DNA of 64,000 nt, taken from contig OZ024842.1 in assembly GCA_964017145.1 (NCBI GenBank), forward strand, positions 868,001 to 932,000, written 5' to 3'. The DNA is from Agrocybe praecox. Lineage: Eukaryota; Basidiomycota; Agaricomycetes; Agaricales; Agrocybaceae. Each line of letters begins with the position of its first letter. Within the stretch, counting starts at the first letter, position 1. Made by a program: the position numbers and the translations under genes. Below are positions 55,366-64,000 of the stretch, one piece after another. A model generated the notes under the pieces. The model saw only the letters and a list, made by a program, of their open reading frames with translations, was not told the origin of the DNA and made no database searches.

Positions 55366-57760
55366 TATGTCCTCTCCGGAGCCTAAGGATCTGCTACCCT
55401 CATATATTCCCCCAATCATGACTAGACTGAGTAAGTGTTTCCAGCTTGCATCATACCTTACCGACCTGTATTTGATTCGAAATCTTAATAGGGAACCTAA
55501 ACGGAAGCGGCACTATACAGGAAACTCTGCACATACAGTTCGACATTATGCACTGAAACGTCATCAACTAGAAGCATCTGGCCAAAAGCTCATTAGCTCG
55601 ATGTTCTTAAATTGCAAAAATAGCAGCCCACCAGTTCATGTTTCTCCTCAACGAGAGGTTCTGGAGGTCCTGGATGAAGACTCTGGCTCAGAGGATGAGC
55701 TTGATGAGCCAGAGATTCAGGAAAGAGTTCACCAACTGTTTTCCTGTCCAGTAAAGGTGTGTATATTCACAATGTGGGCAAGAAACCAATCACAGACTTA
55801 CCATTTGCTTTGAAAAGAATGCCCTGCAGAGCTTGGAGTGCCAGAATACCTTGCCGGATGAGGACGCTCAAAAACAGGTTGAGAAATTGCTGCGAGGCCT
55901 GCGACGGGGTCATGGCCCGAAGGACAACAGTCCAGAAACTACAACCGATCAGCTTTTAAATGGTCTGTGCTATAAAGACTTCCCAGCACTTCAATGTGCA
56001 CGAAAAGAGCTCTGTCTGAAGAGCAAAGACAAAAAATTAGACATCTTTTTTCGAAGCCGAATTACCTCAATGGTTGCAACACTAAACCTTTACCTGAACC
56101 CTGAGCTCTCATATTCATGGCAAGATGCTTCCCTTATTGCTGCAAAAGCGTCAGGACGGGGAGTGAATCATGCGAGAAATTTACGCACCTGGTTGCGGAA
56201 ATATCTACACTCCAAAAAACTCCCCCTCCATCGCTACGGAAACTACAATTCATCCATACTTGATGACGAAGACTTTGCACAGGATATTCAGCTACATCTT
56301 GCTGAAATTGCGAAGAAGGGCTACATTAGGGCCCAGGATATTGTTGACTATGTTTCCACTCCAGAAGTACAAGCCAGATTGGGAACGAAAGCATGCGGCA
56401 TTCACCTCACAACAGCTCGGAAGTGGCTGCATAAGCTCCGCTGGCAGTACACTCGCAAACGGAACGGAATGTACATCGACAGTCATAAACGTGAGGACGT
56501 TGTCAAGTACCAAAACGAATTTGTAAAATGGTGGAAGGAATATGAAAAGCGGTTCATGATTTATGACAACAACGGCGAGATCCTGTCAAAGCCGACAGGA
56601 TTCCCAGTCCCACAAGTGGGGCGCTTCTGCCTCATTCTTGTGACACATGATGAGTCAATGTTCTATGAAATGGACCGGCGTAAAACAAAGTGGGTTCATG
56701 AAACCGAAAAGGTGGCACCAGAAAAGAAGGGTGAGGGGCAGTCAGTCATGGTCTCAGCCTTTGTAACATCTGAGTGGAGGCTGCTCAGATATGATAATGA
56801 GTGAGTGGCAAATCAGTCCACACATTTATGCAGTACTCACATACCTATTAGCGAGGCGTGTCTGTTTTTCCATGCAGGAAAAAATCGAGATGGTTGGTTT
56901 GACAATGATGATTTGATCCTAGAGGTCGACAAAGCAATTGATATTTTTGAGGGAAAGACAAACGGATTTGCGACTGGCCTTTTTCTCTTCGATAACGCAC
57001 CCAGCCACCAGAAGCGAGCACAAGATGTGCTCTCAGCTCGCAAAATGCCTAAAGGACCACATGCCACCTGGAGACATCATAAAGATGGCCCTCGGATGCG
57101 AACAACAACCTTCGGAAATGACACTCTACAAGACTTCTACCATCCCGACGATCACTCAACAATGCCTGGGTGGTTCAAGGGGATGGAAGAGATTATACGT
57201 GAGCGGGGACTCTGGCCAGTGGGGGGCCTTAACGCACAGTGTGAGGGTTTTAAATGTTAAGCTGGGAAAACTGACTGTTGCTGTCGTCGCCTGTTATTCA
57301 CACAGCCTGACTTCGAGAATCAGAAGTCTCACCTCGAGGAGCTCATCACACGTTGTGGCCACATTTGCGACTTCTATCCGAAGTATCATTGTGAGCTAAA
57401 CTTTATCGAGCAGTACTGGGGGGCAGCAAAATTCCGTTACCGTAGCAGTCCAAAGACAAACGACATTGCAGAGATGGAGGAGAATATAAAGGCATGTCTT
57501 GATGATGTGCCAGACGTTCAAATCAGACAGTTTGCCATTTTCTTGATAGATTATCACACACTTTTGTCTAATCTGTCGTTCTTGTCAGATACGTGAACAG
57601 ATCAGCTCGATTTATCAATGCATACTCACAGGGACTGTCAGGACCTGAGGCTGCATGGGCAAACTGTAAATATCATGGGCATCGCACTCTCCCACCCGAC
57701 ATTCTTGCCGATCTAAAGAAAGAATACCACGAGAAACATGATAAACAAGTTGTAGAATAG
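55366..57760 (+). mobile_element. DDE-superfamily (Tc1/mariner-like) transposase gene with one in-frame stop
   Basis: The start is MSSPEPKDLLPSYIPPIM at 55366. Introns lie at about 55428-55491 (gtaagt...tag), near 55757-55830, 56800-56875 and 57540-57589. The core has VTHDESMFYEMDRRKTKW (first Asp), GLFLFDNAPSHQKRAQDV (second Asp) and YHCELNFIEQYWGAAKFRYR (Glu), so the DDE triad is complete. Typical flanks ARKMPKGPHATW, GLNAQCEGFKC and AGKTDCCCRR are present. In between, a TAA at 57258-57260 replaces a codon within FKC-x-AGKTDCC; the same frame continues past it. The last exon ends at the TAG at 57758-57760. This family is greatly expanded in Agaricomycetes. Apart from that stop the gene looks usable. 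Confidence 0.88.
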
Positions 57761-58011
57761 AATGTAGTGCGAAATCAACAAAATTGGCGGGGAGTAACTT
57801 TCGGATTTTTGACAGCTCACATTTTGCCACTCTTGGCACTTACTAATCACATTATGTAAGGGTGCTGGTACCTGACGCTCCCTATCTTAAAAGCAATGGA
57901 GTTGTGCAGAATGCATAAAGGAAGGTACAGAGTACAGAAATAATACAGAAATATAAAGAGCAAAACAGAATACAAATTGGTGTGAAGAAATTAAAGAATG
58001 AAAAGGACCCT

Positions 58012-58888
58012 TCAAGCCTCGAGATCTTGAATAGAAATTTTGTTCTTTATGTGAAAGGCCTCAATAATGGGAGCCAAGGATTTGAAACAAGAATATGCAC
58101 TGGATGTATGAAAAGGAATTATCTGTTCCATTCTACGCCAATATAGCAAAAATGCCAACAAGGTCCAGCTGCCTGTAGCTGCCACAATTTCTGGAGGAAC
58201 ACCAGCAAGTAGGAGGAAAACGGCACCGCCGATGCGAAAGCTATGGCCGTTCACATTCTGAAAGCCACTCCAGTCCCAAATTGAACACACAAAGGAAAGA
58301 AATAGGGATTTGGACATATGAGTCCATCGATCTTTGTTGTCACAGAAGGAAAAGAGTGAAAGGAAAGGAGGCACTTTTTGATTGACTGTTTTGTGATTGA
58401 TAAGAGCGTTGACCGGGCATAAAATATCATGCCTAGATGTCAAAATGACGGAAGCACCTTCTTGCTTGGTAGTCTTTGTCCAAGGGATGTTGAAGGAGGC
58501 AGAGTGATGGGTTCAATGTTCGTCTGCATTAAAATGATCTGGATGCCTGCTGTGACGTGGTGAAGAGGGTTAAAATCTGAGACATTGTTGACAGTGATCT
58601 CACCCAGGCAATGACAATCAAGGAATGAGACTAGTGCGACAGCCCATATGGCAGCATGGAATGAAAGAGAGGTATAGAGGTGAGAACGTAACTCCAAAAG
58701 ATGTTCGAAGGAAATGGGTGCTCTTGGTGGGCTAGAGAGGTGACAACCTTCCTTCTTGGCGACTGAACAAGGTAATTTGACTCATTTGTCATCCTTATAC
58801 TAAGTTGTGCCATGATGTATGTGCCATGCTTGAATACCCAACAACCAGGTGCAAACCATTGAACCAGAGAAAGAACCTGCGAACTTAG
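58012..58888 (-). pseudogene. Tyrosine recombinase-like gene, copy 1, truncated and frameshifted
   Basis: Tyrosine recombinases cut and rejoin DNA through a phosphotyrosine link; this type recurs in mushroom genomes. From the 5' side: GIQAWHIHHGT, then PRAPISFEHLLELRSHL, AIWAVALVSFLDCHCLGEI, then SASFNIPWTKTTKQEGAS and DILCPVNAL. After these comes the catalytic H-x-x-R box in VNGHSFRIGGAVFLLLAGVP, then FLLYWRRMEQIIP, ending at 58012. The first catalytic Arg (CRRLGE in copy 2) is CHCLGE here. Stops lie near 58815-58790 and there is a frameshift near 58506. The N-terminal core-binding part is missing: homology to copy 2 stops where element D begins. Confidence 0.8.
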
Positions 58889-59725
58889 CAGCCATGGAAG
58901 TCATTTTATGACATCAATTATGCTAATTGCCAAACTATTGGCATGGATCCAGAATGGTTTCTACCTGGGCTGGCAGTTGCCAGACTTATGTGTTTTACTG
59001 TCTATATACTTGACTAGTCATATGTTGTGACTGATTGTTACTGATTGCATCAAAATACAAAAGCATGACTTTTTTCTTGCCTCTGTTTACACATTCAGGG
59101 TCCACTGCCACAATTTTATGGCCTCAAATACAAACAAATAACAAATAATTTATAACCAGCCATCAACACACTCAAACACAAACAACTTAAGACTTAAGTA
59201 ATGTCACACCCAAGTACCCTAATAAGGCAAGTGAACTTTGGACTTTGAGGTTTTAGCATAAAGGCCCATCAACACATAATGATGACAACTAAGACAGGAC
59301 CAAATAAGATCAGATCTATTTTTTTAGCTCGTGTCTATTTTTAAAACATTTTACATATTTGGATAGATCAAACCTAAATTGGTATAGCACACATTTTTTG
59401 ATGATTTTAAAAATTATATTTAGTGTGCTATGAATATTTTAATCTTTTATTTTGATTTGTATCCGGCTTTCTGCAGATATTTTGTGTTTTGTGGCTGAAC
59501 TATTGATGATTATGTAATAATAAAAAATTAGCATAGCTTTTGAAATTTTCTCTACAACTTTGATTTTTTGGTGGCTGTGCACTAAATCACATGACTATCA
59601 CATGATAACAGCCATCTACAGGACGTCCAACTGGCAACTGCCAGGCTGGGTAGATCCCATTCTGCATCTATGCCAATAGTTTGGCAGCTATCATATATGA
59701 AGACATCAACTGACTGCTACAGGTG
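58889..59725. mobile_element. Non-autonomous inverted-repeat element, copy D
   Basis: An 837-bp element, start CAGCCATGGAAG, end CTACAGGTG. The inner inverted repeat pairs CCAAACTATTGGCATGGATCC with its complement near 59640-59690, together with CTGGCAGTTGCCAG. The core blocks are shared with A, B, C and E. I see no target duplication (left AACTTAG, right AGAGATA). Confidence 0.75.
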
Positions 59726-60923
59726 AGAGATATAGGTGAACAACATGGTTGAACACAATGGGCGAACAATAGTCGAACACAAGAGATATGGGCGAACAAT
59801 ATAGTCGAGCACGATATGCAAACAACATGGTCGAGTGCGACTGCAACATGAGCTGTCGATGAGCTTGGTCAAAATTGAAGTGGCGACAGGTTCACATCTC
59901 GTTGGGTTTGCCCAGCTCTTGGGGTTGTACTGCAACAATCGAGAGGAGAGGATTGGAATGGTCCATGCAAATGCGCTCAGCCTCCTCTTTTGAAAAAGAC
60001 CCAGACATCCTTTCGGTTCTCACTTCGAGGTCCAAATAGAGGTCGATTATATCTGTTTGCTGATAAATTGAAGATGGATTTCCGAGGATACTTGTGTGGG
60101 TAGGTTCTTGATTTGCTGTGAATGAGAGTCCCCATTGTGTATAAATAGAGAGTGTTTGAAAGTGTCGGCATCAAAAGGCAGGAATTTTTTTCCAAGATGT
60201 CAGAAGAGTTGTAGAAAGCAGGGTCAGAGGATGGGGAGGAAGTGGTGAGAGTGAGAAAAGAAATCTGAGCAGCCAGTGCATGCGTGGTCGCTTCTTGGAT
60301 CCAAGCTTCTGTCTTGTATTCAGATATGCCAAGTTTGTTGTAGGCAACATCATACAACGTCAGAGAGATACTTGAATGAGTGGTCCATTATAACTTGATG
60401 AAGTTGACCACAGCATGCTGAAACTGGAATTTGAAGTAGGCATCGGAAGCCTCGGGGTATAGGCCATGCTTGAGGCGAGTTTTCTATAATGCTGGGATAA
60501 ATGGGGGGTTGCAGAAGTCCAGGCTGTGGCATGCAGAAAAGGCACGTGGGAGATATCACGTGACTAATTGAGGACGTGTCCCAAACGACTCGACTCAAAG
60601 AGAGCACATCATTGGGAGCCATCCACCAAGGACTTGAATGTTTGGGATGCCCCAGGCAAACCAGTGCGGCTGCCCACTGGCTGTACCAATAGGAGCGAGG
60701 CTCACAGATGCCACTGGGAAGACAGGACCGGAAGACAAGGGGCACCACCACACACTGAGGCGAGGTCTGCAACATAAATTAAAGCACAATTTATGATTCA
60801 TAAGAAATACAGTATGGTGCGATGGTAGAAAATAGTCTAAGTTCAGCAATATAATGGCCAAGGAATAAGCATGCAAATAATAAAAGCAAAGGAAGAATAC
60901 TGATTTCAAGAATTAAGATGAGA
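59726..60923. other. Unassigned stretch; short GAACAA-based repeat and weak minus-strand frames
   Basis: 59733-59832 holds imperfect repeats of GGCGAACAATA..GTCGA[A/G]CAC. Minus-strand open frames at 60357-59977 and 60775-60350 are long for the region, but no conserved block is recognised. They may be a decayed N-terminal part of a recombinase-associated protein. Confidence 0.35.
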
Positions 60924-62207
60924 GTAATCTGTGTAAGGGCAGGATGTATGAAGAAGAATAATTTGTTTCATACAACGCCAATATAAGAGAAATGCGAGCG
61001 ATGTTCAACCACCGGTCACTGTGACTGTCTCCGGAGGAACACCCTGGAGAAGGAGAGCAACAGCACCTCTGATTTGGAAGCTGTGTCCATGAATGGCCTG
61101 GAGACCCACCTTTTCCCAGACTGCTCTAACACACATCAAGAAGGTGTCCTTTACCATGTGCTTTCAGTGACCATGAATGTCTTGGAAAGCAAATAGAGAC
61201 ATGGTTTTGGGAGCATCCTTGTTGATGGTGAGATGATTAAAGAGAGCACAAATGGGGCAGAGATAGAGGTCATCAAGATGTGCAGTAAGCACAACTGAAG
61301 CCCTTTCTTGCTTGGTAGACTTTGTCCAGGGAATGTGAAATGAGGCAGATAGTGGCCCGTGGGGCAGATCAACGTTGAAAATGATGTGGGCGTCAGTGAG
61401 CACATTGTATTTGCTGTTGAAGTTGCTGACTTTGGAGACCGTAGTCTCACCCAAGCGTCTGCAACTGAAGAAGGTCACCAGGGATGTGGCCCAAAGCAAA
61501 GCATGGAATGAGTTGGAAAGATCAAAATGGTGGCGGAGTTTGTGAAGGTGTTCTAGAGACACCAGAGCATGAGGAGGACAAGAGTGCTCCATGCCATCTT
61601 TCTTGGTTGTGATCCTTGCAAGTTTCACCTATTCAGACTTGCCTTCCCATTTTGCTCCATGGTGTATATGCCATGCCCGGATTCCCAACAGCCAGGTACG
61701 AATAGTTGAGCCCGAGAATGATCCTGAGTACTCAGCCACAAAAGCAGTCAAGAGAGCTGCTGATGCTGGCATACGAGCAGTTTTGGAGACACCATGCTTA
61801 TCGCAAAATTCAGCGAAACAAATAAGCCTGGCACCATATATGATTTTTGTGTTATTGGCCAGGGCATCATCAATAAGTTTGTAGGAGTGTGAGATAAGGG
61901 CTGGTGGGAGAGTGGCTTCAAGGGCTGCGTGTCATTGAATGGCAAAAGGGGTGAGCCAACTTGATATGTGTTCGGCTGCACGGACAGGAGGACAGAGTGT
62001 TGTTTGCAATGGAGTTGCATCAGGGCACAAAGGGCTAGGTGGTGACATGGGAGAAGAAGTAGTTTTGGTTGGATTGTATGGAGAAGGAACAAAAGGATAG
62101 CAGTGAGAAGAAAAAGAGCTGGTGCTACAAGAAAAATAAGGGGTAGAGGTACTAGTAGAGGAAGGTGCATTACGCAAAAAGAATTTAAAAGGAGCAACAA
62201 AGTTCAA
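60924..62207 (-). pseudogene. Tyrosine recombinase-like gene, copy 2, with nonsense codons
   Basis: From the 5' side: a Ser/Pro-rich head, then the core-binding segment ALISHSYKLIDDALANNTK, MPASAALLTAFVAEYSG and STIRTWLLGIRAWHIHHG. After an in-frame stop replacing the usual Trp near 61626 come ALVSLEHLHKLRHHFDLSN and FFSCRRLGETTVSKVSNF (first catalytic Arg present), ASFHIPWTKSTKQERAS, and then IHGHSFQIRGAVALLLQGVP, where the H-x-x-R Arg is Gln. Next is GG-stop-TSLAFLLYW. Further stops lie near 61920 and 61166. The catalytic site is lost. Confidence 0.82.
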
Positions 62208-62239
62208 AGGTTTAAAACAGAAGTTGTTCTTTGAAGATA

Positions 62240-64000
62240 TTATATGTAGATACTTCCATCACTACGGACAGCATCTTCTCCGCCCTGCAGCTGTGTTCCA
62301 ACTGGTGGCCTGTAAGGTACTTTGTCTTCATCACATTGTGTGAGAAGATTTAACTCAACCTCCCACTTATCAATTGCTAGGTTGTAATCTTCTTCATCAG
62401 CCTGCTGTTGGAGTTCCTCCAGTTGATGAACCAGCTCACAGTAAATATCCCAGGCTGTGTCAAAGGTAACTGAAGGATGTCCTATCTTCTGATATTCTCT
62501 GGAGATGTAATCATTGAATGTCTTTGGAACCAATTGGAATACAGGATCAGTAGAATCAGCAAACTGCTTTTCTACTTCTTCTACTGCTCCTTCTATGACC
62601 TTAATCTGTAGTTTTCCGTTAGTTTATTTTCATTCCATGACATATATTTATGTAGTTACCTTAAAGTCAAGACATCCAAATCTTTCTGGATGCATGGAAA
62701 TATTCTGTGGGATTCTGTGAGGAAGAACCTTGTTCTTACCTGCATGCTTTTTTGTAAAGTTAATTCGATGGATGTAGGCGTTGAGCTCTGTTTGAACCCA
62801 AGGAATAAAAATCCAATGGAATGTAAGTCTAGTAGGCCATAATTAAACAAATAACCAAAGTGCAAGACCAGAATAAAACCATACACATTAATAGGCTATG
62901 TAATATTGTACCACCCAGCAAATATACCTTGTTCTATAAGGTCTTCAAATCCTGGAGTCCAACGGCGACAGATTTGTGACCACGTTCCTTCTGGTTTAAC
63001 ATTTTTCTTGTGACACATCCAATGGTGCTGCACTGTCCTATAAAGTAATGGATCATGCATCTGGCATAACATTGTCTGCACATTTGCAACACCGTAATTT
63101 TCAGAGCCTGGATCACTTTGGGTAATGAGAGGCATACCTGCCAGAGTAAGCAATTATTCAAAATAAAGTGCATGTCACATGTAATTTAAGGCACTCACAT
63201 CCTGTCTGCTTGATAGTTTGAAGATAAAACGAGCAAATTACTTTTGGATTGCTATTAGTCAACCAGACCTTCACCCAGTGTATTTTTCCAGAAAAAGGAT
63301 CGATTCCAGCATGAAGACTTAAGCCAAACCTCTTCCATTTATCATTGACACCTGCAGCCCAGAACCTTCTGCGTTGAAGCTTTCGTGCTGCCTGCTCACG
63401 GATCAGATGTGGTTCATAGATACAAAAGTATTCTATGACCACATGTCTGGATACACAGATTCCTTGCTCTTGGAAAATTATGCTAACCATGTCACGGGCA
63501 CCTGCTTTAGGGTATTTGGGACAAAGTGATTCAATATGCGGGTGGATACTTTCAATATGCGGGCGGATACTTTCAACAGTATGCTTCTGAGATCTTGTAT
63601 GCTTTAGCCCAAGTTCTTTCCACATTTTGACATATGATGATAATCTATATAATTATACGCTAAGTTAATATTTTTGACTCACAAAAAATAGGGTACATAG
63701 TGAAGTTGACATACCCTATTCTATGAGTTTCTGTATTGATGTGATGATCTTGCAATAGCTGAACGACTTCTCTATCTGTCTTGCGCATTGCCCAATATGT
63801 TAGAATGTGAGGGCACAGTTCATCAATGGAAGCTATTAACAGTCAACTTAGTAGGATTAAAGCAGACAAAAAAAACATATGAAGTGGCTTGTATTGATTT
63901 TTGCATGTTTCCATTATGACTTCTTCAGAAGTTGGACACATTGAGAAAAATTCACATTCTTTAAATATCCAATTAGACTTTTATAGTAAATTGGCCATAA
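62240..64000 (-). CDS. Integrase-core (DDE) domain protein of Agaricomycete type, 5' end outside window
   Basis: A retroviral-integrase-fold family common in mushroom genomes and probably transposon-borne. Exons on the minus strand: an upstream part (about 63830-63716) with ELCPHILTYWAMRKTDREVV. Then 63625-63190 opens MWKELGLKHTRSQKHTVESI and holds ARKLQRRRFWAAGVND and KWKRFGLSLHAGIDPFSG. Next, 63135-62935 has LITQSDPGSENYGVANVQ and KKNVKPEGTWSQICRR. Later exons have NKVLPHRIPQNISMHPERFG and VFQLVPKTFNDYIS, to a stop at 62240. The second Asp (SDPGSEN) and a downstream Glu are present. The first Asp box, which in relatives lies between the AAGVND and KW words, appears deleted, so activity is doubtful. 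More 5' sequence lies beyond 64000. Confidence 0.75.

Overview
The window is nuclear DNA of a filamentous basidiomycete, most likely an Agaricomycete. Genes carry many short (about 50-70 nt) gt...ag introns. Two conserved eukaryotic housekeeping genes sit at the left edge. The rest is accessory DNA crowded with the uncharacterised protein families and transposons typical of mushroom genomes: KDZ, Helitron, DDE, tyrosine recombinase and integrase-core elements. No rRNA gene, CRISPR array or bacterial-style operon is seen. Family names come from reading conserved motifs by eye; no database search was run.

Layout. 1-6253: UTP25 (minus, 3' end outside the window) and TOP3 (plus) are divergently transcribed from a 265-bp spacer. 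6413-7150: a scar in which the 5' half of a tRNA-Val gene, a gypsy-type integrase fragment and a duplicated piece of UTP25 are joined. 9888-20826: uncharacterised families, namely a broken nucleotidyltransferase-like gene, a five-exon family at 15245-17890 and small hypothetical genes, several hit by short inverted-repeat elements. 21417-28864: a TET/JBP-type dioxygenase gene and a Kyakuja-Dileera-Zisupton (KDZ) transposase gene, divergent and 410 bp apart; the transposase is split by a 1.6-kb element flanked by a perfect 8-bp duplication. 29133-39494: uncharacterised mushroom families and a MYND zinc-finger gene. 43420-50233: a nearly full-length but decayed Helitron (Rep, Pif1-like helicase, probable cysteine protease tail), followed by an intact paralogue of the nucleotidyltransferase-like gene. 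53437-54853: a dead GH7 cellobiohydrolase. 55366-64000: a DDE transposase, two decayed tyrosine recombinases and an integrase-core gene.

How it fits together. Apart from UTP25 and TOP3 the content is transposons and families that travel with them. One family of non-autonomous inverted-repeat elements (four copies plus one relative sharing its core) has inserted into at least two, probably three, accessory genes. Nonsense codons in the Helitron and the cellulase are mostly of the kind produced by C-to-T change, and the cellulase nucleophile change fits G-to-A, so this region may have undergone RIP-like or methylation-driven mutation. That would be notable beside a TET/JBP gene, whose family oxidises methylated bases.
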